DNA of 64,000 nt from Winogradskya humida (GCF_016862215.1 NZ_BOMN01000013.1:62001-126000), one strand, 5' to 3'; counted from the first letter of the stretch, positions 14,617-23,940 are shown. A program made the numbers and translations. The notes: generated by a model not told the origin, from the sequence alone.

Positions 14617-17463
14617 ATGACGTTCGCCAATCGCCACATCGGTGCTGATGGGGATGCCCAGGCCCAGATGTTGAAGGCCATCGGGCAGGCCTCGCTCGAG
14701 ACGCTGATGGATGCCGCGATCCCTGAGGTGATCCGCTGGCACGAGCGGCTCGAGCTGCCCGAGGCTGCCTCCGAGGAGGAGGCGATCGCGGAGCTGCGGG
14801 AGATCGCGGGCCGCAACACTGTCGCGACGTCGATGATCGGTCTGGGCTATTACGGTACGTTCACGCCCGCGGTGATCCGGCGGAACGTGCTGGAGAATCC
14901 GTCCTGGTACACGGCTTATACGCCGTATCAGCCGGAGATCAGCCAGGGCCGGCTCGAGGCGTTGCTGAACTTCCAGACGATGGTGACGGACCTCACGGGT
15001 CTGACGACGGCGAACGCGTCGATGCTGGACGAGGGCACGGCGGTCGCGGAGGCGATGACCCTCGCGCGGCGTTCGTCGAAGAGCAAGAGCCCGGTGTACG
15101 TCGTCGACGCGGACACGTTGCCGCAGACGTTGAGTGTGCTGCGGACCCGGGCGGAGCCGCTGGGGATCGAGTTGACGCTGGTCGACCTGGACGGCGACGT
15201 GGAGTTGCCGGCGGAGTTCTTCGGGCTGCACGTGCAGTATCCGGGTGCGTCCGGGGCGGTGCGGGATCATGCGGCGCTGGTGGAGGCTGCTCACGCGGTG
15301 GGTGCGCTGGTGACGGTGGCCGCTGATCTGCTGGCGCTGACGTTGCTGCGCACGCCGGGGGAGATCGGGGCGGACATCGCGGCGGGGACGACGCAGCGCT
15401 TCGGGGTGCCGCTCGGCTTCGGTGGTCCGCACGCGGGCTACCTGGCGGTGCGGGCCGGGCTGGAGCGGTCGTTGCCCGGGCGTCTGGTGGGTGTGTCGAA
15501 GGACGCGGATGGCGCGCCGGCTTACCGGCTGGCGTTGCAGACGCGGGAGCAGCACATCCGCCGGGAGAAGGCGACGTCGAACATCTGTACGGCGCAGGTG
15601 CTGCTCGCGGTGATGGCGAGTATGTACGCCGTGTATCACGGTCCGGCGGGGTTGCGGGCGATCGCGCAGCGGGCGCACAACATGGCGCGGGCGGTGCAGA
15701 CGGGGCTGGCGTCGGCGGGTGTCGAGGTGACGAACAACGCGTTCTTCGACACGGTGACCGCGGTCGTGCCGGGCCGGGCTGCGGAGATCGTTGCGGCGGC
15801 CGAGGCGAGCGGGATCAACCTGCGGCTGGTGGACGCGGACCGGGTGTCGATCGCGGCGGACGAGACGACGACGCCGGCGCACGTGTCGGCGGTGCTCGCG
15901 GCGTTCGGGGCGGCGGACGCGCCGGAGGTTGTCGACGGGATCCCGCGTGTGCTGCTGCGGAGCACGGATTACCTGACGCACCCGGTGTTCCACTCGCATC
16001 ACTCGGAGACGGCGATGCTGCGGTACCTGCGCAAGCTGTCGGACCGCGACTACGCCCTGGACCGGGGCATGATTCCGCTGGGGTCGTGCACGATGAAGCT
16101 GAACGCGACCACGGAGATGGAGCCGGTGTCGTGGGCGGAGTTCGCGAACATCCACCCGTACGCTCCGGCGTCGCAGACCCAGGGGTACGAAGCGCTGGTG
16201 TCGCAGCTGGAGGGGTGGCTGGCGCAGGTCACCGGGTATGACGCGGTGAGTGTGCAGCCGAACGCCGGGTCGCAGGGGGAGCTGGCGGGTCTGCTGGCGA
16301 TCCGCGGGTATCACCGGGCGAACGGTGACACGCACCGTGAGGTGTGCCTGATCCCGTCGAGTGCGCACGGTACGAACGCCGCGAGCGCGGTGATGGCGGG
16401 TATGCGGGTTGTCGTGGTGGCGTGTGACGACATGGGCAACGTCGACCTGGCGGACCTGGACGCGAAGATCGAGAAGCACCGGGACGCGCTCGCGGCGATC
16501 ATGGTGACGTATCCGTCGACGCACGGGGTGTACGAGAAGGGCATCGCGGACCTGTGCGGCAAGGTCCACGACGCGGGTGGTCAGGTGTACGTCGACGGGG
16601 CGAACCTGAACGCGCTGGTCGGGTATGCCAAGCCGGGTAAGTTCGGGGCGGACGTGTCGCACCTGAACCTGCACAAGACGTTCTGCATCCCGCACGGTGG
16701 CGGCGGCCCGGGTGTCGGCCCGGTCGCGGTCCGGGCGCACCTGGCGGCGTTCCTGCCGGGTGACCCGCTGCAGAGCTTCCCCGTGGCGGAAAACCCAGGA
16801 GAAAGCAAGGGGGCTGCGGACACGCACGCGGTGTCGGCGGCGGCGCACGGGTCGGCGGGGATTCTGCCGATCTCGTGGGCGTACCTGCGGATGATGGGCC
16901 CGGACGGCCTGGCGGCGGCGACTGCCGCGGCGGTGCTGACGGCGAACTATGTGGCGGCGCGGCTGCGGGACCACTTCCCGGTGCTGTATGCGGGCAACGA
17001 GGGTCTGGTCGCGCACGAGTGCATCCTGGATCTGCGGCCGATCACGAAGGCGACCGGGGTGAGCGTCGACGATGTGGCGAAGCGGCTGATCGACTACGGG
17101 TTCCATGCGCCGACGATGTCGTTCCCGGTGGCGGGCACCCTGATGGTGGAGCCGACCGAGAGCGAGGACCTTGCCGAGCTGGACAGGTTCTGCGACGCGA
17201 TGATCGCGATCAAGGGTGAGATCGACCGGGTCGCGGCGGGGGACTGGCCGGCGGACGACAACCCGTTGCACCACGCCCCGCACACGGCGTCGGCGGTGAC
17301 GGCGGACGAGTGGGACCACGCGTACCCGCGGTCGCTCGCCGGTTTCCCGGCGGGTGTGGACCGGACGTCGAAGTACTGGCCGCCGGTGCGGCGTATCGAC
17401 GGTGCGTACGGTGACCGGAACCTGGTCTGCTCGTGCCCGTCGCCGGAGGCGTTCGAGGACTGA
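14617..17463 (+). CDS. gcvP: Glycine dehydrogenase (decarboxylating), P protein
   Basis: A full-length 948-residue GcvP of the fused type: an N-terminal half ([42 protein letters not shown]) and a C-terminal PLP half. [20 protein letters not shown] contains the PLP lysine, with [17 protein letters not shown] and EAFEDxx near the end. It decarboxylates glycine and passes the aminomethyl group to lipoyl-H protein. Only gcvP is here; gcvT and gcvH are not in the window. GGGAG lies 6 bp before the ATG. Regulation is by the glycine riboswitch upstream. Confidence 0.98.
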   Translation: MTFANRHIGADGDAQAQMLKAIGQASLETLMDAAIPEVIRWHERLELPEAASEEEAIAELREIAGRNTVATSMIGLGYYGTFTPAVIRRNVLENPSWYTAYTPYQPEISQGRLEALLNFQTMVTDLTGLTTANASMLDEGTAVAEAMTLARRSSKSKSPVYVVDADTLPQTLSVLRTRAEPLGIELTLVDLDGDVELPAEFFGLHVQYPGASGAVRDHAALVEAAHAVGALVTVAADLLALTLLRTPGEIGADIAAGTTQRFGVPLGFGGPHAGYLAVRAGLERSLPGRLVGVSKDADGAPAYRLALQTREQHIRREKATSNICTAQVLLAVMASMYAVYHGPAGLRAIAQRAHNMARAVQTGLASAGVEVTNNAFFDTVTAVVPGRAAEIVAAAEASGINLRLVDADRVSIAADETTTPAHVSAVLAAFGAADAPEVVDGIPRVLLRSTDYLTHPVFHSHHSETAMLRYLRKLSDRDYALDRGMIPLGSCTMKLNATTEMEPVSWAEFANIHPYAPASQTQGYEALVSQLEGWLAQVTGYDAVSVQPNAGSQGELAGLLAIRGYHRANGDTHREVCLIPSSAHGTNAASAVMAGMRVVVVACDDMGNVDLADLDAKIEKHRDALAAIMVTYPSTHGVYEKGIADLCGKVHDAGGQVYVDGANLNALVGYAKPGKFGADVSHLNLHKTFCIPHGGGGPGVGPVAVRAHLAAFLPGDPLQSFPVAENPGESKGAADTHAVSAAAHGSAGILPISWAYLRMMGPDGLAAATAAAVLTANYVAARLRDHFPVLYAGNEGLVAHECILDLRPITKATGVSVDDVAKRLIDYGFHAPTMSFPVAGTLMVEPTESEDLAELDRFCDAMIAIKGEIDRVAAGDWPADDNPLHHAPHTASAVTADEWDHAYPRSLAGFPAGVDRTSKYWPPVRRIDGAYGDRNLVCSCPSPEAFED

Positions 17464-17471
17464 GCCGCGAC

Positions 17472-17504
17472 GAGGGCCGGCCGGTTCGCGCCGGTCGGTC
17501 CCTC
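17472..17504 (+). terminator. Hairpin terminator after gcvP
   Basis: GAGGG (17472-17476) pairs with CCCTC (17500-17504), continuing through CCGGCCGG and CCGGTCGG with one bulged T, to give a roughly 13-bp GC stem with a TTCGCG loop. There is no U tract, as usual in high-GC actinobacteria. Confidence 0.7.
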
Positions 17505-17840
17505 GGGGTCGCTTCCGCGCGCGGCTGGTGCCCGGCGCGGTTGTGGGTGAGCGCGGTGGGGGAGTAGGCGCGGGTGCTCGGCTGCTTCGGCGGAGCCGAG
17601 CGGGTCGCCGCCTGGTGTCAGGGGCGTCGCTCTCGGCTTCGTCGCCGGGATGCCGGGACTAGCTGTGCCTTGCAGGTGTGACGGTGTTGTCGCAGGGTCC
17701 GCGTCGGGCTCATGGCGCCTGGTGGATGGCGCCGGGTGAGTGGCTGAGCCCGGTGGGCGGGTCCGTGCGGGTCTGTGCGATTGTGGCTGCTCCGGTGACC
17801 CGGGTCGGGCCGTCCGGAGGATGGCGGGTCCGTCGGTGGG
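17505..17840. other. Intergenic stretch without a recognised gene
   Basis: A GC-rich stretch between the gcvP terminator and the minus-strand DUF5999 gene. Open frames exist on both strands but have no natural protein character. No repeats or RNA signatures were recognised. Confidence 0.4.
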
Positions 17841-18041
17841 TCAGGCGGCGAGGGCGTGGCGGGCCGGGCCGCGGTGCGGCTCGATGACGCTGCAGTCGGG
17901 CAGCAGCTCGCCGGTGTCCTCGAAGACGATGACTCCGTTGCAGAGCAGGCTCCATCCCTGTTCAGGGAAGGTGGCCACGATACGGGCCGCTTCGCGGTCC
18001 ATGGCCTCGGCGTTAGGGCAGGTGTTTTGGTGCTGGCACAT
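17841..18041 (-). CDS. DUF5999 family small protein
   Basis: A 66-residue protein, MCQHQNTCPNAEAMDREAARI through GWSLLCNGVIVFEDTGELLPD, matching the compact DUF5999 proteins of Streptomyces and relatives (MCQHxxxCPxAxxxDxxAAxxVxxHPEQGWSLLCNGVxxFxDTGxLLP). Conserved Cys2/His3 with Cys8 and a central WSLLCNG suggest a possible metal or redox site. The function is unknown. It is divergent from the pabB operon. Confidence 0.85.
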   Translation of the reverse strand: MCQHQNTCPNAEAMDREAARIVATFPEQGWSLLCNGVIVFEDTGELLPDCSVIEPHRGPARHALAA

Positions 18042-18162
18042 CGGGGGATCTCCGGTAAGGGGTTGTGTTGTGCTTCACATCAACGGGGCCGAACACTACT
18101 CCTTCCGAACGATTTCGGCTGGCGCGGGTGATGGGGCTCCGTTGACAGAATCCACTGTTCAG

Positions 18163-19404
18163 ATGTTCCACGGCAGGCGCCGATACGACCACTTTCCGAC
18201 ACCCGCGCAAACAGGTCCACCGGGTTCTCCGGCCTCCTGCCTGCACCGTCACCGTCCGTCATCCAGGTTCGAGTGGTACCTGTCCGACGGCGGTGACCCC
18301 GCAGAGCTTGTGACAGCCTGGCTCGCGAGCAACGGACTGCCGGTGCGAAACCTCATCCGTTCGGCCATCCCATTCCACCCGATCGATGAAGACACGGTCT
18401 GTGGATCGGCACTCTACGTGTCTGCGGCCGCCGGTTCGGTGATGGCCGGTGGGATGCCCGGCGGGGTGACCCCCGTCCCGGGAATCCCGGACGTGGCTGC
18501 GGTTCTCTACGTCCACCACACCCAGGGTAGCGAAGCTGGGAGCGGTTCCACCCCGGCACCCCGCGCTCACCCTGAGTCAGCTCCGCCGCCGTGGGAGCTC
18601 GGTTCCTGGGTGCCCAGCTGGACCCGTCAGGAACATGCCAATGCTGTCGGCGCGGTCCGCGCGGCGATCGCACGGGGCGACGTCTATCAGGTCAACGTCG
18701 TCGGTCACGCCAGCGCGCCGTACACCGGGGATGCGGTCGCGGCCCTACAGCGGGTGACCAGAATTCCCGGCGCCCGGTACGGCGGGATGATGGCGGGCGA
18801 CAATTGGCATATCGCGACGGCGTCCCCGGAAACCCTTGTCGAGATCCGCGCCGGGCGGGTCATCACCCGCCCGATCAAAGGGACCCGGCCGGCGACCGTG
18901 AAAGGGCGCGCGGAACTGCTCGCATCCGACAAGGAACGCGCCGAACACGTGATGATCGTCGACCTGTCCCGCAACGACCTGGCCCGGCTACCGGGTGTCG
19001 GTCCGGTACGCGTCGACGAGCTTTTCGGTGTACGCGAATGGTCCGGTCTGTGGCAGGCCGAGTCGCAGGTGTCCGCGCCGATCACCGGCACCCTGGAGTT
19101 GTCCGCGGTGCTGCGGGCGATGTGCCCGGGCGGCTCGGTGACCGGCGCACCCAAACTCGCAGCACTGAACGAGATCGCACACCTCGAACCGGTCGGCCGC
19201 GGCGTCAGCATGGGCGCACTCGGCTGGGTCGGCACCGACCACGTCGACCTCGGCCTGACCATCCGCACGGTCGCCGCCACCGACGGCCGGCTGCACCTGT
19301 GGGCCGGCGGTGGCATCACCATCGACAGCGACCCCTGGGCCGAGGTCGACGAGGCCGCCGCCAAAGCCGGACCGTTGCGTGCCATCCTGGCCGGCGGCCG
19401 ATGA
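18163..19404 (+). CDS. pabB: Aminodeoxychorismate synthase component I / chorismate-binding enzyme
   Basis: The C-terminal 270 residues are an unmistakable chorismate-utilising domain: IARGDVYQVNVVGHASAPYTG, GDNWHIATASPETLVEIRAGRVITRPIKGTRP (the PIKGTR motif with the PabB/ADC-synthase Lys), HVMIVDLSRNDLARL, MCPGGSVTGAPKLAALNEI and LHLWAGGGITIDSDP. It aminates chorismate to ADC for p-aminobenzoate/folate. The N-terminal region is short and poorly conserved. ATG 18163 gives 413 residues, but good coding bias begins only near FEWYLSDGGD (about 18270), so the start is uncertain. Its stop overlaps the HAD-like gene (ATGA). A pabA or pabC gene is not adjacent. Confidence 0.88.
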   Translation: MFHGRRRYDHFPTPAQTGPPGSPASCLHRHRPSSRFEWYLSDGGDPAELVTAWLASNGLPVRNLIRSAIPFHPIDEDTVCGSALYVSAAAGSVMAGGMPGGVTPVPGIPDVAAVLYVHHTQGSEAGSGSTPAPRAHPESAPPPWELGSWVPSWTRQEHANAVGAVRAAIARGDVYQVNVVGHASAPYTGDAVAALQRVTRIPGARYGGMMAGDNWHIATASPETLVEIRAGRVITRPIKGTRPATVKGRAELLASDKERAEHVMIVDLSRNDLARLPGVGPVRVDELFGVREWSGLWQAESQVSAPITGTLELSAVLRAMCPGGSVTGAPKLAALNEIAHLEPVGRGVSMGALGWVGTDHVDLGLTIRTVAATDGRLHLWAGGGITIDSDPWAEVDEAAAKAGPLRAILAGGR

Positions 19405-19625
19405 TCGACGTCCTCACGTCCGCGGTGACCGGGTTCGAGAAACCGCATCCGGCTATGTATGCGGCCGCTCTGACGCGTACCCGTGGTGGCAGGGTCTGGA
19501 TGGCCGGTGACAACCCGGACGCCGACGTGGCCGGAGCGCGGGCAGCGGGCATCCCCGCCCTGCTGGTGCGGGACCGTCCCGGTGACGACTTGCTCGCCGC
19601 GGCCCGGCTGATCCTCGGCGGGTAG
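19401..19625 (+). CDS. HAD-superfamily hydrolase, C-terminal fragment
   Basis: A 74-residue frame whose ATG overlaps the pabB TGA. It contains only the second half of a HAD hydrolase: the TGFEKPHPAMY block (motif III Lys) and VWMAGDNPDADVAGARAAGIPALLV (motif IV acidic pair). The DxDxT nucleophile motif I, motif II and the cap are missing, so it cannot be a normal phosphatase. Codon bias is normal. It may be a relic of a HAD gene fused to the operon by deletion, or a retained small domain. It lies 9 bp upstream of def. Confidence 0.65.
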   Translation: MIDVLTSAVTGFEKPHPAMYAAALTRTRGGRVWMAGDNPDADVAGARAAGIPALLVRDRPGDDLLAAARLILGG

Positions 19626-19634
19626 ATTCGGGGC

Positions 19635-20129
19635 ATGACTGTGCGCCCCATCCGCCTGTACGGAGATCCCGTCCTGCGTACCCCGTCCGAAGCGGTGACC
19701 GGCTTCGACGCCGCCGTGCGTGAGCTCGTCGCCGACCTGGAGGACACCGTGCGGGTGCCCGGCCGGGCCGGGGTCGCCGCCCCGCAGATCGGCGTCGGTG
19801 TGCGGGCCTTCTCCTACAACGTCGACGGCGTGGTCGGGCATCTGATCAACCCGGTGCTCAGCGACCTCGACGGCGAGCAGGACGATGAGGAGGGCTGCCT
19901 GTCGCTGCCCGACCTGGGCTTCGCGACACCCCGCGCGATGTCGGTCACCGCGTCCGGCTTCGACCAGGACGGCAAACCCGTGACGATCCACGGGACGGGG
20001 CTGCTCGCCCGCGCGCTGCAGCACGAGACCGACCACCTCGACGGGCGCCTCTACATCGATACCCTCACCGGCGACACCCGCCGCCAGGCCCTGCGTGAGC
20101 TGCGCCGCCTGCCCCGCGCGAGCGCGTGA
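19635..20129 (+). CDS. def: Peptide deformylase
   Basis: A 164-residue protein with all three deformylase motifs: GVAAPQIGV (motif 1), EEGCLSLPDLG (motif 2 with the metal Cys) and LQHETDHLDGRLY (motif 3, HExxH; here QHETDH). It removes the N-formyl group from nascent proteins using Fe2+. The spacing of motifs and the RRL-rich tail are typical of actinobacterial Def. Its TGA overlaps the GTG of the next methyltransferase gene (GTGA). Confidence 0.96.
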   Translation: MTVRPIRLYGDPVLRTPSEAVTGFDAAVRELVADLEDTVRVPGRAGVAAPQIGVGVRAFSYNVDGVVGHLINPVLSDLDGEQDDEEGCLSLPDLGFATPRAMSVTASGFDQDGKPVTIHGTGLLARALQHETDHLDGRLYIDTLTGDTRRQALRELRRLPRASA

Positions 20130-20770
20130 CCGTTCCCGACACGACACGGCTGGCCCGGGAGTCGCTCGCCGCGGGTGACCCGACGGGCTGGTTCGAGAAG
20201 CTGTACGCGCAGGCCGGTGCGGACATTCCGTGGGACGTCCCCCGCCCGAGCCGCTACCTCACCGCCTGGGCCGGCCGTGCAGCGATGACGGGGCACGGAC
20301 GCAGCGCCCTGGTGGTCGGGTGCGGGCTGGGCCGCGACGCCGAGTTCCTGGCCGGGCTCGGCTTCGCGGTGACCGCCTTCGACATCTCCGAGACAGCGGT
20401 ACGCACCGCACGTGAGCGCCACCCCGGATCGCCGGTCGACTACATGGTCGCCGACCTGCTGGACCCGCCCGCTCGGTGGCGGGACGCGTTCGACCTGGTG
20501 GTGGAGAGCAACAACGTCCAAGCCCTGCCCCGCCCCACGCGTGATCGGGCGATGGCGAACCTCGCCCCGCTGGTCGCCCCGGGCGGCACCCTGCTCGTCC
20601 TGGCCGCCGCCGCGGTGGACGAGCGCCGCGAGGGACCGCCGTGGCCGCTCGAGCGTGACGAGATCGAAGCGTTCGGCACCGGCCTGACCACCGTTGGCAT
20701 CGAGCACCTCACCGGCAACCCCGGCGAGACCCTCCGTGCCCGGTGGTGCGCGGAGTTCCGCAAGCAGTAG
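20126..20770 (+). CDS. Class I SAM-dependent methyltransferase
   Basis: 214 residues from a GTG overlapping the def stop. The SAM-binding motif I is SALVVGCGLGRDAEFLAGLGFAVTAFDIS, motif II is VDYMVADLLDPP, and the post-motif is FDLVVESNNVQALP. The N-terminal segment (WFEKLYAQAGADIPWDVPRPSRYL) resembles thiopurine S-methyltransferase-like and 'bifunctional 2-polyprenyl' small-molecule enzymes. The substrate is unknown. It completes a coupled pabB-HAD-def-methyltransferase unit. Confidence 0.88.
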   Translation: MTVPDTTRLARESLAAGDPTGWFEKLYAQAGADIPWDVPRPSRYLTAWAGRAAMTGHGRSALVVGCGLGRDAEFLAGLGFAVTAFDISETAVRTARERHPGSPVDYMVADLLDPPARWRDAFDLVVESNNVQALPRPTRDRAMANLAPLVAPGGTLLVLAAAAVDERREGPPWPLERDEIEAFGTGLTTVGIEHLTGNPGETLRARWCAEFRKQ

Positions 20771-20774
20771 CTAT

Positions 20775-20810
20775 GATCGTCGCCGTGTTCTCCCCGTGTA
20801 AGTCCTAGCT
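20775..20810 (+). CDS. Putative 11-residue leader peptide (MIVAVFSPCKS)
   Basis: ATG at 20775 opens an 11-codon frame ending in TAG, 98 bp ahead of the MFS exporter start and followed directly by mutually exclusive hairpins. Leader peptides of this size control many antibiotic-resistance exporters, ABC-F genes and rRNA methylases by ribosome stalling. No strong Shine-Dalgarno sequence is visible. The call depends on context, not homology. Confidence 0.45.
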
Positions 20811-20908
20811 GTCGAGCTGCGACACGCGGGTGGAGTCTGCCCTTTTACCGGGAGTCCTCCGCGTGTCTGTCGAGCCCCTGACAGAGCACTCAGCGACAGG
20901 ACTGCCCC
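20811..20908 (+). promoter_or_regulatory. Candidate attenuator hairpins before MFS exporter
   Basis: GACACGCGG (about 20830-20838) pairs perfectly with CCGCGTGTC (about 20860-20868). The 3' arm runs into CTGTC, which can instead pair with GACAG about 8 nt later, so alternative folds exist. An AGGA ribosome site lies 8 bp before the MFS ATG at 20909. This looks like a leader-peptide-controlled attenuator. Confidence 0.5.
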
Positions 20909-22180
20909 ATGGACAACTCAATCTCGGCGCCCCTGTGGCGCCGGCGCAACTTTCAGCTGCTGATCGGCGGGCGGCTGGTCTCCCAGCTCGGTGACCAGCT
21001 CCAGTTCCTCGCCCTGCCCCTGCTCGTCGTGGCCCTCACCGGGTCCGCCACCCAGGCCGGCGTCCTGCTCGGCCTGCAGACCGCGCTCTACCTCGGCTTC
21101 GGGCTGGTGGCCGGTGCGCTGGCCGACCGCTGGGACCGCAGAACCACCATGATCTGGTGCGAGGCCGGCCGTGCGGCGCTGACCGCCTCCATCCCCGTCG
21201 CCGCGGCGTGCGGCGTGCTCGCCATGCCGCAGCTGTACGCCGTCGCAGTCCTCACCGGTGCCCTCAGCACCCTGTTCGCCGCGGCGAACAGCGCGGCGCT
21301 ACCGGCCATCGTCACCAAGGATGAGCTGCCCCGCGCGCTGGGAACGATCGGCGTGCTCTCCAACACCCTGCGCATCGCCGGCGCCTCGGTGGCCGGCGTC
21401 GCCTACGCCGTGGGGCGGACGTTCCCGTTCGCGGTCAACGCCGCCTCGTTCCTGGTCTCGGCCGTCGCACTGCGGAGCATCCGGGCCGGCTTCCACCAAG
21501 AACGGGCCGGCTCCCAGCAAGAACGGGCCGGCTCCCAGCGGGAAAGGGCCAGGACCAGCGCCTCACCGCGGGCTCTTGTAGCCGAGATCGGGCAGGGGCT
21601 GGGCTGGCTGTGGCGTACCCCGATGATCCGGACCTTGGCCCTGATCGACGCGGCGGACAGTCTGCGGTACGGCGCGGGATATCTGCTGATCATTGTGCTG
21701 GCCCAACGCCTGGACGCGAACCCTGCCCAGGTCGGGTTGGTGTTCACCGGTGCCGCTGCCGGTGCGTTGCTGGGCAGCGTGCTGGCACCGGTGCTCACCC
21801 GCCGGTATCCACTGGGGAGGCTGTCGATCGCGATGCTGTGGGCCGAGGCGCTGGCGTTCCCGTTCTACGCGGTCGCGCCGGTGTGGGGGCTGCTGCTGGT
21901 CGTGGCGTTCGCGGAGTCGGTGGTGTCGCCGATCTACAACGTCGCGCTGGACTCCTACCGGCTCGCGGTCACCCCGGACGCGCTGCGGGGCAGGGTCACC
22001 AGCGCGATCGACACGCTCACCACGGGTGGCGCGGCGATCGGGACGATGGCTGCGGGTGCGCTGATCGCGCTGATCGGTGCGCCGGTGCTGACCTATGTCC
22101 TGGCCGGGTGGCTCACGCTGCTCGCGCTCACGGCGAGCCTGAGCAGAACCGTCCGCACGGCCGGCGCCGACCTGTCATAG
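20909..22180 (+). CDS. MFS exporter (drug efflux type, MFS_3/TetA-like)
   Basis: 423 residues with about 12 hydrophobic helices. The start is PLWRRRNFQLLIGGRLVSQLGDQLQFLALPLLVVALTGSATQAGVLLGL, the standard N-terminus of 'MFS_3' exporters. The motif-A loop is GALADRWDRRTTMIWCEAGRAALT. The central cytoplasmic loop (residues about 190-215) carries a QERAGSQ repeat produced by a 21-bp tandem duplication. It is likely a multidrug or macrolide exporter, given the leader-type 5' region. It converges on a TetR gene with a strong shared terminator. Confidence 0.88.
   Translation: MDNSISAPLWRRRNFQLLIGGRLVSQLGDQLQFLALPLLVVALTGSATQAGVLLGLQTALYLGFGLVAGALADRWDRRTTMIWCEAGRAALTASIPVAAACGVLAMPQLYAVAVLTGALSTLFAAANSAALPAIVTKDELPRALGTIGVLSNTLRIAGASVAGVAYAVGRTFPFAVNAASFLVSAVALRSIRAGFHQERAGSQQERAGSQRERARTSASPRALVAEIGQGLGWLWRTPMIRTLALIDAADSLRYGAGYLLIIVLAQRLDANPAQVGLVFTGAAAGALLGSVLAPVLTRRYPLGRLSIAMLWAEALAFPFYAVAPVWGLLLVVAFAESVVSPIYNVALDSYRLAVTPDALRGRVTSAIDTLTTGGAAIGTMAAGALIALIGAPVLTYVLAGWLTLLALTASLSRTVRTAGADLS
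21497..21538. repeat. 21-bp perfect tandem duplication in MFS loop
   Basis: A 21-bp unit, starting CAAGAACGGGCC and ending GGCTCCCAG, occurs at 21497-21517 and 21518-21538, with a degenerate third copy following. It lengthens the central cytoplasmic loop in frame. Confidence 0.85.
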
Positions 22181-22195
22181 CCGCGGAGACGACGC

Positions 22196-22243
22196 GGCGG
22201 GACCACGGCTGCATGAACGACGACGGGCAGTCGTGGTCCCGCC
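22196..22243. terminator. Bidirectional terminator
   Basis: GGCGGGACCACG (22196-22207) pairs perfectly with CGTGGTCCCGCC (22232-22243), with further pairing of GCTGC and GCAG inside. It lies between the convergent MFS and TetR genes. Confidence 0.85.
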
Positions 22244-22263
22244 GGGCCAGCGCAGAGGCGGGG

Positions 22264-22842
22264 TCAGTTCAGGAACGCGAGTGACAGGTCGGCGACCTGT
22301 CGCATGAAGTCGCGGCCGCGGCGCGCCCGGCCGAGTGCGTCCATGCCGCGCACCGTGATCAGCAGTAGTGCCGCAAGCGCGTGGGGGTCGTGCCTGCCGT
22401 CGAGATCACCGGCGGCCTGCGCCTGCGTCAAACAGGTGACCAGCACCTCTTCGTACGTGCCGTACATCTGCTCGGCTCGCAGTGCGACCTCGGGATCGGA
22501 GGCGGCGAGCTCGGCACTCGACTTGGCCAGAAAGCACCCGTTCCGGCTGTCGCCGCAGCTGTCGGCGACATGGCGCATGTGGGCGCCCAGCCGTGCGGCG
22601 GCACCTGCCTCGTCACCGTCCAGGTCGCCGTGCACCGCGGCGATCGTCCCGGCGCAGTAGGAATCGAGGGCCCGCAGGAACAGGGTGTGTTTGTCGCCGA
22701 AAGCGCCGTACAGGCTTCCGCGACTGATCCCGGTCGCCTCCACCAGATCGTGGATGGAGGTCGCCGAGTATCCAGCGGCCCAGAAACGGTGCAGCGCCTT
22801 GGCGACCACGTCGTCCTCGTTGAACTCTCTCGGCCTCGCCAT
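22264..22842 (-). CDS. TetR family regulator (NemR/AcuR-like)
   Basis: A 192-residue repressor: MARPREFNEDDVVAKALHRFWAAGYSATSIHDLVEATGISRGSLYGAFGDKHTLFLRAL is the helix-turn-helix of the electrophile-sensing NemR/AcuR branch. The C-terminal domain contains GDSRNGCFLAKSSAEL, equivalent to the 'GCxLxNxAxEL' loop whose Cys can sense reactive aldehydes or quinones in relatives. It is divergent from an alcohol dehydrogenase with a palindromic operator between them, so it likely represses that enzyme until an electrophile appears. Confidence 0.9.
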   Translation of the reverse strand: MARPREFNEDDVVAKALHRFWAAGYSATSIHDLVEATGISRGSLYGAFGDKHTLFLRALDSYCAGTIAAVHGDLDGDEAGAAARLGAHMRHVADSCGDSRNGCFLAKSSAELAASDPEVALRAEQMYGTYEEVLVTCLTQAQAAGDLDGRHDPHALAALLLITVRGMDALGRARRGRDFMRQVADLSLAFLN

Positions 22843-22858
22843 GCAGGACAGCGTACCC

Positions 22859-22914
22859 GTTCACGACCGGCCGTTCCAGAACATGCTACGGTTCTAGACC
22901 GTTCGGTCGTGAAC
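22859..22914. promoter_or_regulatory. Palindromic operator between TetR and alcohol dehydrogenase
   Basis: GACCG-TT-CGGTC (22897-22908) is a TetR-type palindrome. A larger inverted repeat pairs GTTCACGACCG (22859-22869) with CGGTCGTGAAC (22904-22914). The position, between the divergent starts at 22842 and 22931, fits autoregulation plus control of the dehydrogenase. Confidence 0.7.
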
Positions 22915-22930
22915 TGCTCAGGAGGAAACC

Positions 22931-23923
22931 GTGATCAAGGCCTTGTCCGTCCCCCGCGCCGGCGCGCCGCTGCAACCGGTGGGCATCACCCGTCGCGAGC
23001 CCGGCCCCGCCGAGATCACGGTCGATGTCGCCTACGCCGGCGTCTGCCACTCCGATCTGCACATGGCCCGCAACGACTGGGGTTACGCGACCTACCCGAC
23101 GGTGCTCGGCCATGAGGTGACCGGCCTCGTATCCGCAGTAGGTACGGATGTCACCGCGCACACGATCGGCGACCGGGTCGCGGTCGGCATGCTGCTGGGA
23201 TCGTGCGGGATCTGCCCGAGTTGCCGGGCCGGCCGGGAGCAGTACTGCACGGGCGGCGGCGGTGCCCCGGCGGACGCGGGTGGCTTCAGCGAGCGCATCG
23301 TGATCGGACAGGACTTCGCACTGAGCCTGCCGGCATCGCTGGACATGGCCGCCGCGGCCCCGCTGATGTGCGCCGGCATCACCATGTTCTCCGCGCTGCG
23401 GGAGTGGAACGCCGGGCCGGGCGTCAGAGTGGCGGTCGCCGGCCTCGGCGGGCTCGGTCACCTGGGCGTCAAACTCGCCGCTGCGATGGGTGCCCAGGTC
23501 AGCGTCCTGAGCCGCAGCCGGGCCCGGGAGGACGACGCGCGACGGTTCGGTGCCTCCGGCTTCCACACTGTCGCCGGCGCACCAGCGGGCGCGTTCGACC
23601 TGATCATCTCCACCGTCTCGGCGGTCACCGACCTCGCTCCGATGCTCAGCCTGCTCGACGTCGACGGCACCCTCGTCATGGCCGGCGCACCGGCCACGCC
23701 ACTGTCCGTGCCTGTCGGGCCTCTGATCACCGGCCGGCGCCGACTGGCGGGCACGTCCATCGGCAGCCTCCGCGAAGCACGCGAGATGCTCGGCTTCTGC
23801 GCCACGCACGGCATCACCGCCGAGGTCGAGATCATCGAAGCGGATCGGATGGGTACGGCGTTCGCCCGCCTCGACGCAGCAGATGTCAGGTACCGGCTCG
23901 TCCTGGACGCCGCCACGCTGTGA
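22931..23923 (+). CDS. Zinc-dependent alcohol dehydrogenase (MDR family)
   Basis: 330 residues with the MDR zinc fold: AGVCHSDLHMARNDWG (catalytic Cys), LGHEVTGLV (catalytic His-Glu), structural-zinc cysteines in SCGICPSCRAGREQYC, and the NADP loop VAVAGLGGLGHLGVKLA. It is similar to AdhA/YahK-like broad aldehyde reductases (CAD family). An AGGAGG ribosome site precedes the GTG start. Its divergent NemR-like TetR regulator suggests a role in detoxifying reactive aldehydes. Confidence 0.92.
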   Translation: MIKALSVPRAGAPLQPVGITRREPGPAEITVDVAYAGVCHSDLHMARNDWGYATYPTVLGHEVTGLVSAVGTDVTAHTIGDRVAVGMLLGSCGICPSCRAGREQYCTGGGGAPADAGGFSERIVIGQDFALSLPASLDMAAAAPLMCAGITMFSALREWNAGPGVRVAVAGLGGLGHLGVKLAAAMGAQVSVLSRSRAREDDARRFGASGFHTVAGAPAGAFDLIISTVSAVTDLAPMLSLLDVDGTLVMAGAPATPLSVPVGPLITGRRRLAGTSIGSLREAREMLGFCATHGITAEVEIIEADRMGTAFARLDAADVRYRLVLDAATL

Positions 23924-23940
23924 GGACGAACCGGCCCGTT

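Noticed and set aside
14521..17319. A 932-codon open frame on the minus strand opposite gcvP, plus similarly long antisense frames at 447-2714 (+) and 31550-33991 (-).
   Set aside because: They are antisense shadows of well-recognised genes; their products are Arg/His/Pro-rich without domains, as expected in very GC-rich DNA.
17740..18162. In-frame upstream extension of pabB by 141 codons.
   Set aside because: It covers the DUF5999 gene antisense and has low coding bias; the extra residues match no chorismate-enzyme domain.
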